Shown: positions 34,975-46,869 of the stretch, in pieces
Numbering within the stretch: the stretch's first letter is position 1
Layout of the letters: every line of letters starts with the position of its first letter
From: Sthenelais limicola
Lineage: Eukaryota; Annelida; Polychaeta; Phyllodocida; Sigalionidae
Direction of reading: 5' to 3'
DNA: 64,000 bases
Assembly (NCBI GenBank): GCA_942159475.1
Contig: OW804098.1
Span: forward strand, 112,719,916 to 112,783,915
Program-made: the position numbers and the translations under genes
Notes under the pieces: generated by a model
What the model was told of the DNA's origin: nothing
The model's database searches: none
The model's input: only the letters and a program-made list of their open reading frames with translations

Positions 34975-37900
34975 GTGAGTATATTCCATAATTGCAAACA
35001 TTGTTTGTCTTTAGTTGGTTAGAAAATGGTGCCTTTCATTGATTAATTTCATTGAAACATTATATCAAACTTTGATCACATTGCAAACATCGACTCAATC
35101 ACAGGTTCAAGTTAATCCAAGTCCATTATTGGTTGATTAAATAATTGTTTGGAATAAATACAGGTTAACTAACAAGTTGGTTGAAGGAGCTTGAATATTG
35201 CACGAGTTGTGTGCAATATTCTAAGTTACTGAAACCAACGAGTTAATTAACAGATTTATTATACATGCTTTGAATCATAAAAATAGAAAAAAAATTGAGT
35301 CATAAATTTGAATTTACCGGTAACCTTGGTAAAAATCCAGATTGGTTGCCATGACAACCCCATGTAAATCACTACCCGATGTGCATGATTGCATTTCTGA
35401 CCTAGTTTTGACCTGGAACTTTTGACCTGATACTGACCTGGTGCTTTACTAGTGGAAATTGTAAACGGTTGTGAGGCTCAAACTTGATTTTACAATGCTC
35501 TATGGACCCGATTTATAAATGCACTTTTGATGCTCTCAACGATGCACTATTGGCCAGTGCATTTTATGCTCTTATGATGCTCTCAATAATGCACTATTAA
35601 CCAGGTTCAAAAACGCAGTTATGATGCACTCAGGGAGGCCGTTTCATTGTGCTGTTAGAGAGGTATATTTTTCTCACAGAAAGGTTTGATGGGAATCAAT
35701 ATTCCCAAAAGAGTTCAAAGAGAATTTAGGGCAGGGCATGTGTTGCCCTCTCTTTATATGCAACATTTAATTTCATCAATTCATTAATTTCATCTTCTTT
35801 GTGACCGTGATGGCATAGCATTATTTGTTGTGTTCCAGTTGTGTGGTGGCTCTGCCCCACCCAAGGACTAGGGATAATCTATATGTACAATCATTAGGGT
35901 GTTTTGACCACAGCATTTTTCAATATAAAACGGGTATATAACACACATATACTATAGGAGTATATCACTTATGACATTCCTAGGTACATGATGTGGAATA
36001 TCAATAGTGGTATAAATGCCACACAAGTGATTGCAGCACTTTTATTGTAAAAGAAATTGTAACTGCACCACAGTTACCATTTTCGCCACCTGGTGAAAAC
36101 AGTACCGCCACCTGGTGAAAACAAGAGGCATAATGGTAGGCCTATGGGATGATACACCATGAATGATTGATGGTATTATGATCAATTCTTAACTAAGGGA
36201 ACACATAGGATATTGTTTTAATGTTTTCATAATAGCTTGCAACCTTCTACTCTAGAAACCAACGTGCTAATCACTACTACACAGCTGTGTGTGAGAGATG
36301 ATAAGAGAGAGAAACAGACAGGAACAGAAAGAGAGTGAGAAGGAGCTAGGGGAGAGGCAGACAGGTAGATTGCAATTGAAAGAAACTAAGAAAGAGATGG
36401 GCGGGAAAGGAGAGGAAGGGCAGGTATTATTTTTTCCGGAATATATATTGAATATATCCATAGTATATATATGTGATGTGTTACAGGAAAATGTGTCACA
36501 AGTCTCAAAATTGATATCTAAAGTGCCTCCCATATTATTATGATATAAACCAATAAAATTCATTCTGCCGTTCTACTAAAACTGAATTAAAGTACTAACT
36601 TCTGTCTTCAGATTTGTCTGAATGTGAAGTGTTTACACTCGAAATGAAGCTTAGGTTAAGGCAAATGTGGCTATGCAACCCGTACTTGTATAGCTGTAAT
36701 ATTAAGTGCGTCATCGACGATGGCGCGTGATCGCCACAATTATGACCACTTGTAAAAATCTCAAAAATATTGCTTTCCACTAGATAGCTCATCTCCATTA
36801 AAATGCTTTCAATCCGAATAAAAAACATTATCCCAGAACCCGTGAATGTCAGCCCTGTTTTCAGATTTATAATCTGACAGTGAGTTTCTCCATAATAAAT
36901 TATTTCCGTCAGCAGCATCAAGTCGTTCAAATCGTTATAAATCACCCGATCTGGGCCCGCACAGGTTCCTTTTAATTTTGAACGTTTTTCAAAATGATTT
37001 ATTCACAAGATCTTAAGAATTAAATCAGTGTGAGAAGTATTGGGGGGGGGGGGGGGGTAATATGGAGGTACACTTAGGTTGTTTAGCTTTGTGCATAGGG
37101 GTTTCTTTTACTCTGTGTCAGACAGTGAGTATGAATGTCAGAGTCTCAGATATTCGCGCAGGGAGTGTGAATGCCAGGTGAGGGAGCAGTGTCAGCTATT
37201 GTGGCGTGTTGTGGCTTCATTGTGTTGTATAATTTCATGGTACTCGTGGGGACGAATTTGGTTTCAATTATTATTTACAATAGAAGTGTTGCAATTGTTT
37301 TAGGTTATACAGATGAATATCTAAGATTCTCAAATTAAGTCAAAATGCTCTATACCCAATATATAATTTTTTGCGGTTCTGGTCCTCCCAACCATCTGCT
37401 ACTGACCAGGTGTAAAAAACACAGTTATGATGCACTCAGTGAAGCACTTTCATTGCTATTGCTGTGTGAGGGAGTTACTGAGTAAACATTATTCATTCAC
37501 TCATAATCATGATCCATACAAATAAACAGGACATTTACGTAGAGGTTTAATTTATAAATATTTTATTCTTTATAGGCATATGTGATCCTTTTTCTTTTTT
37601 TAGGCAAATGAGTCATATGTCGCAAAATATGGATTTTGAGATATCATCATAATTATTTGAAAAGAGGAGATCAAGCCATTTCCAATGAAAGTAAACACTC
37701 GGACATTTAATAAGTATTTCTATATTTCATGTTTGATATTTTTATTTTTGAAAAAAAAAAGTTTGCTGTTTCTGGATGGACAATTACCAGTAAAGTAACT
37801 AAATACATTCTGTACAAAAGCCTTCAAAACGCAGAAATATATTTAAATAAATTGTCCTGAAATTTGTTACATGGATTTATATGATTATAAATGCTAACCC

Positions 37901-40900
37901 TCAAGAAATCTGAACATTTCGATAAAGAGATCTTGTGAAAAAAAACCTTGAAAAATATATTTTGTGCGACCTGTGACTCATTTTCCTGGAACACATCACA
38001 TATATGATAACACCATGTTTGATTTTATGCTAGATATATTAGTATATTCGAAAAAGGAACCATTTTCACCAACATAATATGTAATGAATTGTCTAATGTT
38101 AGATCTACAATATTTGATGTACTTCAACTGCATGTAACTAGTGCATTGATACCTGATTTATATACCTACATTTGATACGCATTGTTGAGGGGCATATGAT
38201 GATGCACATTACATCAGGTGCAAAACCAGGTGCAAAACTGCTTTTTTGAGAGGATTGCACTTTTGTGACTGGGCAGTTGCACTTTTGCATGCACTGGCGG
38301 ATTTTCCAATGCACAACGGGTAGTGAAATATGTACTATGCGTAAATCACTCTAGATACATTGTTTTCAGAGCTATGCATGCATAATAAAACCTATGATAT
38401 AAGTGTTATCAAATACAAAGGAGGGACTTCTGCCCATGGCATAATGTTAATATGTATTTTCTCTGTACAAATATATTTATTTCGGGGGAGTATACAAAAA
38501 ACACTTGTGAGTGTTTTTTTTTATCATGTCCTGATATTGTTCATGTTACATACAGCGAGATTAAGGACAAAATAATAATAGGTGTTTTCCGATTTCCCTG
38601 GGCCATTTAGTATATCAATAAGGGATATTGATAGTACCCAAAAATGATCAGAAACTGTCTTTTACAATTTGTCCCAGGTCTAATTTTTCTCCTAGACTAT
38701 AATTGAAAGGTCATCAGTCTGAAAAGGGGTTTGTTCTTTTACCCCTAGGGGACTTTGGGGGTGAGTTTCCCATGTGCAGTGCTAACTATGGTTGTCCCAA
38801 TTGTAGTTTCACTTTCCATAAGTCAATTTAGCAAGATAAGAGCTTTCATAAGGGCTTACTAGGAAGCTTCTATGATGACTTTGAAATTTTGACACTTGTG
38901 AGCTGAAAATTGTCAGCCATCTTGGATTTGAAGGTCAAAGCAAGGTCAAATCTTCAAACTGATATCAGATATGGATTCCTCAGCCCCTAAAACCCTGATA
39001 AGCATCTGCTGGACTGCATGCTGGGCCAAACCATTGAAATATAAATTGTCATAATGGTTGATGGCGGCCATTTTGGATTTGGGGCTCTCACGGGGTTTCC
39101 CCGCACTTTCGCAAGGGTCGCCCCCGCTCATTTTTTTATTTGCCCTTCATAGATGTCAAATCCACTGAGAAACCAACCTCTACTCTCAACGGTCACAGAA
39201 GTGCTCCAGATGACCCAACTATGTAGATGCTAAACGTCACACAAAATGTAATATGTCCCTAATTAGTTCTAATGAAACAGGAGGCCTAAACAATGTGTGA
39301 TTATTGCTAATGGTTTTTCTTACTAACAATGGTATATGTGTGAGAGCACAGCGCTGGTGGAGGTGTACTTTTAAAAACATATCAGTTGTTTTGTCCCCAA
39401 TCAGAAAGGATATATATATATGAAATATATATGTGAAATAGGAAAAATATCCATCCAATATCCTTTTTGGAATATCTTTTCCTCTTCCTTTTCCTTATAT
39501 CCACTCCTTTTCACCCAAATTTACTATGATGTATTCCTACGCCAACATCCTCATCTCCTCATAACACCTTACCTCTATAAGTAATGGAAGTCAAAGCAGG
39601 TCTGGGGAATTAAAATTTATTATTATAATAATAAATGTTTTATTTCATATAAAATGTAGAAGTATAAAAGGAGGGTGATGAGTGTAAAATTGTAGATTTG
39701 AAAATTGTGATTTGATTATGAAAAGATGGTAATAAATATCAGAATGATATTTATATAATGGTTGTTAGTAAATGGTGTAGGTTTGTGCATGGGTGGGAAT
39801 TTTGAGAAGTGTGGAAGGTCGAAGCAGAATAGAAGTGACTGCTGAGAGTGGTTTGAAGTGAGAGCACAGGTATGTGCGTGTATGCATGTGTAAGTGGTAG
39901 TGGTTGAGGGGGATGAATGAGTGAGTGCAATATTATATATAAGTGTTTTTATTTCCAAATTGTCATACAATTACATAGAAAAGGGTCATATCTCAGTCAA
40001 TGAACCCATTGTTTTTCTTAGAGCGCCCATATGCTATCAAAATATTATTACAACTCTTCTCTTAATAGAATGTGCATATTCAGTTCTTCTTCAATTAGTC
40101 TGATCTTTTTCTCTGTAATTACACTATATCATTAAAACATGGTATAATCATCACCAACATCTTATTAACTATGTACATTCATTCAATGAGAATAAAATTT
40201 AAAAACTTTAGTCCTCTTTGTTTTTAGCAACTTAAAAGTTCCTGATATATAACAATATAGACCATACTTCTCGATGATAATATATAGCAGATTATTCCCA
40301 CTTTTCAACAATACATGCATACAAGACTTACAAGCTTGAAAAGATGAAATCTAGTATTGTAATTTCAATCTGTAAATTCACAATAATATACAATTGTATA
40401 TATGGCTTGATTACTTACTAAACCCTTATCCAATCTGGATTCATGTTTTAATCATTTTGTACCATATAATGATTTTTCAGATACATTCTGAAATTGACCA
40501 GATCTTCTACCCTCAAAAAATGTTTTTTTTTCTGAGTTCCATAAATAGGGTGCCTTATACAAGAAGGACCTTTTTATCGTCTCTGAATGAGGAGTTATAA
40601 TTTAAAATCCCCCAAAAGTAACATGGTGAAAAAAAAATCAGGTATGGTCAAAACAATTTTAGACAGGGGAAGATTATTCTAGGTAGGTGGTGGTGGGGTT
40701 AAATCGGAAACACACCTATTTTCCCCCCCTAAACATTGAGTCCCTGCAACTAGTTAATCATTTATTAAATGTTTGTTCTAATTGATTTCAACAGCTTCTG
40801 ATGAAACAATATTTGACATCACATCAGTGGCAGGGACAGAGGAGCTGAATGCTACACCAACTGAAGCAACAACTGCCTGGAATCTATCAACGGACACATC

Positions 40901-41834
40901 TGGTTCAGAGGCTGTACCACCGCTTGTTCTACCTCACGGCTTCTACATTTTTTTCATGGCAGTCCGTATTCTCTGGGCCATCTTTGCTATATTTGGCAAC
41001 TCTCTCACCATCACAACTGTCTATAAATATGAACTTCTACAGACCAATTCCAACTACTTCATCTGCAGTTTGGCCGTGGCAGACATGATCAGTGTCCTTG
41101 GGCTGCCATTTGAATTTTTGCATGATGCCCACAGAAGTGGAAAGGCCTTCATAACATTTTGCCTTACTGAGAAGACAATCTCACTCATTCATTCAAGGGG
41201 TAATTTTAATAATATATTCCTAATCGCAGCTGATCGACTGTTTTGTGTGGCAAGTCCATTGCAGTACAAAAGGTTGCTTACAGGGAAGGTAGTGTTTGTC
41301 ATTGTGTGCATCATGTGGATTTACCTATGCCTGGAGACTCCTCTGATTATGGTCTTCCATAATAAACTGGATGAAGGGCTCCCTTGTAGGATAGTTGTAT
41401 TCCTGTCCAAAGATGTTTATGTAAATTACTTAAATCCACGATTTTACATAACATTTATTTCTACCATATTGTGCTATGCAGTCATTGCTATTATTGCTTA
41501 TTCACATAAGCGTAAGATCATGGCACAAACAGAGGCATACAATTCAGCTGAGGCACTCCTAATGAAAAAGCAGAATAAGATAACAAAAATGATGGCCACT
41601 GTACTGGGTCTTTACTGTGTAACTTATGTTGTATCTCATGTAATGGGTAACCTTCTTCGGTACAATCCAAGCACACCACTGTATATCATAGAGTTGGTTA
41701 TATTGATGTTTTACACCAATACCTGGGTCAACCCTCTAATCTATGCCTGGAGGGACCAACAATTGAGGAAGCATTTCAAGAAAATTCTCTCCATTAATAA
41801 TTCAGTCACTGTTTCAAGTAATGTGCCCATGTAA
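34950..41834 (+). CDS. Class A (rhodopsin-like) GPCR, copy 2, two exons
   Basis: Paralogue of the receptor at 6068-15132, spliced from 34950-34974 and 40795-41834, about 354 residues. Same phase-1 junction giving NMT near the N-terminus, and the same landmarks: GN in TM1, LAVAD in TM2, two extracellular cysteines, DRL instead of DRY, NPLIY in TM7, a TM6 with no CWxP. By eye there are about 18 amino-acid replacements and one missing Arg codon (IIELVILMF) relative to copy 1. All but two of them fall after TM3: KRLLTGK, CIMWIYLCL, CRIVVFLSKDVYVNYLNP, CVTYVVSHVMGNLL. In the N-tail NATP replaces NATS, which may weaken that glycosylation site. Both copies are intact, so both are probably expressed; the ligand is unknown. 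The intron is about 5.8 kb. Confidence 0.88.
35500..36550 (+). repeat. Diverged relative of the 25092-27110 element (patchy)
   Basis: ACATGATGTGGAATATCAAT AGTGGTATAAATGCCACACA AGT near 35990 matches 25600-25640, and the following stretch to CAGTTACC matches as well. CGCCACCTGGTGAAAAC is duplicated at 36076-36112 and occurs in inverse form near 16425. A family 2 MITE end lies at 36477-36512. Boundaries are not definable. Confidence 0.4.
36595..36990 (-). CDS. CUB-like exon or fragment (tentative)
   Basis: An open minus-strand stretch of about 130 codons, readable from about 36990 (GTCAGPDRVIYND) to a GTTAGT donor-like site near 36600. The pattern of EIIYYGETHC, then FTGSGIMFFIRIES, SGHNCGDHAPSS and LNLSFISSVNTSHS resembles a CUB domain: an early Cys after a tyrosine-rich loop, alternating hydrophobic strands, a Cys-Gly, and a late L-x-F-x-S strand. 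Not certain: spacing is loose and I see no neighbouring exons. A decayed copy of the same DNA lies at 59848-60060 on the plus strand, so this may be an exon carried by a repeat or a small gene-family relic. Confidence 0.3.
   Translation of the reverse strand, partial: EKRSKLKGTCAGPDRVIYNDLNDLMLLTEIIYYGETHCQIINLKTGLTFTGSGIMFFIRIESILMEMSYLVESNIFEIFTSGHNCGDHAPSSMTHLILQLYKYGLHSHICLNLSFISSVNTSHSDKSEDRS
37122..37177 (+). other. Exon-like cysteine-rich module, copy 2
   Basis: 56 nt between CTCTGTGTCAG and GTGAGG, reading SEYECQSLRYSRRECECQ. Homologous to the 65-nt module at 26647-26711, with splice-like borders kept. See that entry for alternatives. Confidence 0.3.
37582..37999 (+). mobile_element. 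MITE family 2 copy
   Basis: Left end GTGATCCTTTTTCTTTTTTT then AGTCATATGTCGCAAAA, right end TGTGACTCATTTTCCTGGAA CACATCAC. The interior aligns with the 5260 and 16590 copies. In intron 1 of GPCR copy 2. Confidence 0.8.
38000..38998. other. Non-coding, repeat-like
   Basis: CAGGTGCAAAACCAGGTGCAA at 38215 and phrases like GCCATCTTGGATTT near 38910 suggest decayed repeats. No gene signal. Confidence 0.4.
38999..39225 (-). repeat. Dispersed repeat, inverted partner of 628-832
   Basis: Reverse-complement match to 628-832, from GGACTGCATGCTGGGCCAAA through GATGGCGGCCATTTTGGATT to CTCTACTCTCAACGGTCACA. A central C/T-rich segment differs in length. Confidence 0.7.
39226..40611. other. Intronic, nothing recognisable
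   Basis: Intron sequence of GPCR copy 2, including a short AT tract near 39410. No coding or transposon signal that I can define. Confidence 0.45.
40612..40735 (+). mobile_element. MITE family 3, 3' part before GPCR-2 exon 2
   Basis: The sequence to AAATCGGAAACACACCTATT TTCCCCCCCTAAACATTGAG TCCCTG matches 13900-14045 beside GPCR copy 1. The left half is missing, so it was lost after duplication or decayed beyond recognition. Confidence 0.65.
40795..41834 (+). CDS. GPCR copy 2, second exon (seven-transmembrane domain)
   Basis: Opens after the same TTTCAACAG acceptor as copy 1 and ends TAA at 41832-41834. The apparent upstream start is a TTG inside the intron. Full details are in the gene entry. 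Confidence 0.92.
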
Positions 41835-41934
41835 ACTGTTTTATTGTCGGTTATTTACAACCAGAATGAAAATATTTAGATTTCATGCATGGAGTATCAT
41901 AGCCTTGCTATAAGGAGTGTGCGTGAACTACTAT

Positions 41935-43290
41935 ATGGAGTGTCCAAAAACTTGTGTGTATAGGCTTATTATATGGAGTGTGTATAGACTTAGTATAGGC
42001 TTATTATATGGAGTGACCATAGACTTAGTATAGGCTTATTATATGGAGTGTGTATAGACTTAGTATAGGCTTATTATATGGAGTGACCATAGATTTAGTA
42101 TAGGCTTATTATATGGAGTGACCATAGACTTAGTATAGGGTTATTACCGTATTTCCTTGAATAGGTACCCCCCGGCGCTCATTAAGTCAAGGGACTTTGT
42201 ACCAGGCGCTTATTCAAGGCCCGGCGCCTATTCACAGAAGATAGAATGAGCATGGAAATTATAGATTTACTTTCCCAGAATCTCATATATTTAGGGAAAT
42301 CATTTGTAATTTACAAGTCCAATTTACAAGATTAGACAGGAATGGCTTACCTTTAAGTCTGAACTCAATAAAAATCCATTTGGTAAATATTTTAATTATA
42401 ATTACTGACTAACAGTCTAAGTATTTGTGTTCCTTTCATCTAAAACATACTGGTCTTAATTTGCCATGATTATATCCCAAATCTTTCAGAAGGATCATCA
42501 TAAAATGGTATATATATAAACCGCATAAGGTTATGCCAGTGTCTGGTTACTGTTATCTCAGGAGTAAACTCAAGCTCACCAGCAGCATGAAACTGGATAC
42601 TTAAGCCTGCTGGATGGCATCCTAATTAAAATTGTTTGTTTAATAATAACCTCAAGAGACTTAATCTGCACAACAGAAATGACACTTCTAAAGATAGGCA
42701 AAGCCAAACCAGTGATAAATCATTACCACTACAGCTAATTATAGTGACTGACAAGTCCAAATTGTATTGTATCATTTGTTTTGATACATATGATAGCTTA
42801 ACCCCGGCGCCTATTCAAGGCCCGGCGCTTATTAGTAAATCATGCTCTGCCCCCGACGCTTATTCAAGGCCCGGCGGTATTTCAAGGAAATACGGTATAT
42901 GGAGTGTGTATAGACTTAGTATAGGCTTATTATATGGAGTGTCCATAGACTTAGTATAGGCTTATTATATGGAGTGTGTATAGACTTAGTATAGGCTTAT
43001 TATATGGAGTGTGTATAGACTTAGTATAGGCTTATTATATGGAGTGACCATAGACTTAGTATAGGCTTATTATATGGAGTGTGTATAGACTTAGTATAGG
43101 CTTATTATATGGAGTGTGTATAGACTTAGTATAGGCTTATTATATGGAGTGTGTATAGACTTACTATAGGCTTATTATATAGAGTGTGTATAGACTTAGT
43201 ATAGGATTATCATATAGAGTGTCCATAGACTTAGTATAGGCTTATTATATGGAGTGTGTATAAACTGCTATATGTAGTGTCCAAAGACTT
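41935..43290 (+). repeat. 35-bp minisatellite after GPCR copy 2
   Basis: Same unit as 15215-15650, about 17 units in two blocks (41935-42146 and 42896-43290) separated by a transposon insertion at 42147-42895. Confidence 0.9.
42147..42895 (+). mobile_element. 749-bp DNA transposon, TA target, inside the minisatellite
   Basis: Terminal inverted repeats CCGTATTTCCTTGAATAGGT and ...ATTTCAAGGAAATACGG. It is flanked by TA on both sides: GGTTAT-TA before and TA-TATGGAG after, while uninterrupted neighbouring units read TTATTATATGGAG, which gives a direct empty-site comparison. Subterminal copies of GCGCTTATTCAAGGCCCGGC lie at both ends. No transposase, so a non-autonomous Tc1/mariner-type (TA-targeting) element. 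Confidence 0.85.
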
Positions 43291-43299
43291 AGATATGGA

Positions 43300-43768
43300 G
43301 TTGGCAGGAATATTGAATAAAACCGTTTAACACAGCTAACAGTGCTTCTTGCCATATATCAACAAAAATATTGGATTTGCACGTCTCACTGTGCATGTCT
43401 ACTGCACAGTGCATGCTGGGATTGATTAGAGGGGCTAATCTAATTAGAGGAAAGCAGCTCGGGACTGAGAGAAACTGGTCTTAATAGAGAGGTGGTCTCT
43501 ATAGAGAAGTGGTCTTAATAGAGGGATGGTCTCTATAGAGGGGTGGTCTTTTTGCGGGGTTCCACTGAAGTAGCAAAAAATGATAGATATTTTTTCAAAT
43601 TGTCCAAATGATGCTTAAGATATAGCAAAGCAAATATACAAATAGTATTTCTTGTCACAAAATAAAATATCTATTACTGTATTCTCTGCTACTCTAGCTA
43701 CAATTAAGTAATATAGATGATATAAGCATGAAGAGAAACATTGAACTTTGGAGTATATATAATAGGGG
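43300..43768. other. Non-coding with repeat fragments
   Basis: Includes CACGTCTCACTGTGCATGTC at about 43380, a fragment of the element at 43769-44752, and a short GGTGGTCTCTATAGAG-type repeat at 43480-43550. Confidence 0.45.
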
Positions 43769-44752
43769 AATTGCATGTCTCACCGCACATGTATGTTACA
43801 GTGCATTCAGGGATGGATACTGAGAAATCTGACATACAAATATTTGGCAACATTTTCATTAAAAATTGCAAGAATATTTTCATTCATATAGCTTGCATAA
43901 ATTATCTATGTTAAACAAATGCATGATGGGAAAGATGGGAGCTTGTGTTATGGAAACATGTATAACACATGGATATTGACATTAGACCATTGATAAATAT
44001 TCTATACTGAACAGTGCATATTTTCTAGAGATTTTAGATTGTACCATTAGTCCCAGAATTCCATGCGAATCTAGAGAGTATGATGGCACCAGTAGAGGCC
44101 TATTGTCACAGTTTGATGGGAATGAGGGGAAGTCTTGGGCTATTTACCGTATTACGTTCATAAATACATAAATATAGTATATATTTATAGGCTGTCATTG
44201 CCCACCATTCCGCCCACCATTCTCCTTACTATCCCGCGGCTAGTGGCATTAAAATCGTTTAGTTTTTGTGTGAAATTTGTGCGGTAAGCATCGCCAATGT
44301 ATAGGCGATGCTTCTGCACATATATAGCTTTGTTTATGGGTGTTTGGGCGCTGCTGGTGGCGCTACCTCATGGGAGGGTAAGAAACCATTCTCTCAGCTG
44401 TCAAGTGTCACGCCAAGCCTACGACCATGGTTATGGCGTTGAGTTTTCATCCTAAAGATAGGGTCGACGCGAGAGGTCAGTCACACCGTAATTATACCAG
44501 TAAGAGCTAAAAAATCTTGGTCAAATCTCTCCCTAAGGGTCTGACTTAGGCAGTCAGCTAAGTTGTGGGTCTTGGACAACGAGAAATAGAGGGTGTTTCC
44601 CGATCGTGGAGAATGTTGTTAAGTACTATGTATCTCCGATTGGACGGGCGGCGATTTGTCTGGCTTTGGCTTTATGCGTTGCATAATTATTAATTATGCC
44701 ATTTCGCCAGCTAGTCTAGATTCAAAATGGCGGCTATGCAACTCCCCTATTG
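43769..44752 (+). mobile_element. About 1.0-kb DNA element with short inverted ends
   Basis: Left end AATAGGGGAATTGCATGTCT, right end GCTATGCAACTCCCCTATT, inverted over 16-19 bp with one mismatch. Left-end fragments also occur at 4499 and near 43380, so it is a repeated family. No coding capacity recognised. Confidence 0.55.
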
Positions 44753-45719
44753 AGGCTAGATATCAATATATTTACACTTCTGAGACAACCAATTCAAGAC
44801 AGGTGACAAGAAGAATGGTTTATTTGTGATCGTTTATTTCTTCATGGGTATCATCCTACAAAAGCAAATACCCTACAAAAGCAAATACTCTAAAGCTGTT
44901 TTATAGTCTCTAATCACTTCTTTCCCCCTTCAAAAACTTCATCTAAATCTAATTTAGAGACTAAATAATGAATTCCATTCCATTGACATAATATAATTGA
45001 TCAAACTGACATGTACTTTGACTCTGTAAGTAATGTGTAAAGTTATCTTATATTCATGTAAAATCTTTGATGTATATACCATGCATACTAACAAATATCA
45101 TGTATTTACTACACGTTTATTGAGTGACATTCATAATATGGACATAAAGGGACATATCATATTATGATCAATAGTGTTGAGACAACTAATTTCAGTTTCA
45201 TATAGAGGTAATAACAAAATGTCCAACCAACTTTTGTATATAAACAAGTTGGCAGCCATCACTTTAACACTTTAACCTGGATCTCTTGATCCTATCGGGA
45301 CAGATCTATCAGCTAAGGTCTATCACTTTAGCTACTTCACCAGGTTGGCAGTTGTTAGCACAACTAGTATCATTTTAGCTTAGAGGGAATAAGCAGACAG
45401 AAATCACTCCAACATCCAATCCCCTCAGCACTGTGTGAACAGTATAATGGATGCCATGTCCAACCAACTTTCTATATAAATTATACATATTCCCAAACAG
45501 TATAACTTTCCAGACTATCCTTAGGGCCTTATTTCTTCATGGGTACTATCATACAAAAAAGCAAATACTTTAAGCTTCTTTATAGTCTCTAATCATGATT
45601 AGTATTAATTATTATTACCATATGTATAACTAGTAACAATGAAGGTGCGCAGTAGGAGGTTTTACTTAATAAAACTCTAAAGTTAACTGTTCTCTTTTAA
45701 TGGTCACTACCCAGCATAA
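44753..45719. other. Probable 3' flank / 3' UTR side of the TRIM gene
   Basis: About 75 bp is duplicated (TTATTTCTTCATGGGTA... TATAGTCTCTAATCA near 44840-44925 and 45533-45600), as is CCAACCAACTTT...TATATAAA (45225 and 45463). On the minus strand CTCAATAAACGTG near 45113 is a candidate polyadenylation signal for the TRIM gene. No coding signal. Confidence 0.35.
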
Positions 45720-46072
45720 GGCAAAAAAAAATAGGTGTGTTTTCGATTTACCCCCCCACCCCTCCCCCCCACCCTACCTAGAAAAACCTTACCCTACCTT
45801 AATTTTTCTTTTACCATACCTGATTTTCCCCCCATCATATCTTACTTTTTTGGGATTTTATGACAAAAAAAGTTTATAAAACCAGGAAAACGGGTTTTCC
45901 CTAACGCGAAACTGTCAAAAAGCACATTTCCCATGTTCAAAACAACTATTGTTAGGAAAAAGTCATTTTTTTCAGTTCCTGGGAAGTGGTTTCCAAACAA
46001 AAAAAAAGTTACCACCCCCCCTACCTAGTTTTCAGCCAGATAAATCGGAAACACACCTATTTTTTTTTGCCT
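45720..46072 (-). mobile_element. MITE family 3 copy, directly after the TRIM stop codon
   Basis: GGCAAAAAAAAATAGGTGTG at the left and CACACCTATTTTTTTTTGCC at the right, with the same interior as 13706-14032 in inverse orientation. Its right end lies 3 bp from the TRIM stop codon (TGA, 46078-46076), so the transcript's 3' UTR begins with this element. Confidence 0.8.
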
Positions 46073-46075
46073 AAT

Positions 46076-46869
46076 TCAAATGATGGAGAAAATACGTAGT
46101 AGCAGCTTGTTATCAATGCATACACACATAGCAAGGAGAGGATCCTTGGCCCTTCTATCCAGACACTGTAGACTGGATGGTGCCTTCACCACTCCCTGGA
46201 TATCCAACTGTGAAACATATTGCCCTTCACCACTATAGACCAACACCCTGTCATTGTTAGTGTCACTCACGAGGAGAAACTCACCCGTAAACACTGAGGT
46301 GACACCTGAAGGTGCAGCCAAATCACCTTCATCACCAATTGTCTTTTTAAGCTTTAAAGAACCATCATAGATGTAGATTTTATTTTCCTCCGCTGAAGTC
46401 AGAACAATGTTGTTATTTGGAGAATGATGGATGTCTGTGGGCTGGTAGTATATATATGGTCGTTCACTATGTGTTTCTATCATGCTATCATACTTCATAA
46501 TACGTCCTCGGCTGTTTCCCACAGGTTTTCGTACCGCAAATGTCAAATCACGATCAATGGCAATGAGATCAGGTGACATGTCCACGAGTTCCCACTGAAT
46601 TCCAGAATCAGAGTTGTGCCTATGTTCCTGAATGACAGACCGACCCCAGAAGGTTACAGCCCATATTCCATCCGGGGCAGAATTGATCTGTGTGGCCCCT
46701 TGTATTGGCCCCAGCACCGAGGCTGTCCAGCTGCTCTTAGCTGCATCCATCTCTAACGTCCATAGTTTTTCTTGGATAAGAACCAGCAGGTCCCCAGATG
46801 GTAACCAAGCTATGGAAGGGACCTCTCCTACAGCTAACGCTGGTAATGGCCATTCCCACAGGAGTTGAG
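46076..46869 (-). CDS. TRIM gene: C-terminal NHL-like propeller exon
   Basis: Acceptor TTTTGATTGTTTTGCAG, stop TGA at 46078-46076. The 263 residues start AQLLWEWPLP and contain repeated W/F-P-G-D blade motifs (AWLPSGDLLVLIQ, APDGIWAVTF, TDIHHSPNNNIVLTS, PSGVTSVFTGEFLLVSDTNN with DRVLVYSGEGQYV). This is a beta-propeller of the NHL type used for substrate or RNA binding. The open frame extends upstream into the intron; the apparent Met start at 46924 is not used. Confidence 0.83.
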
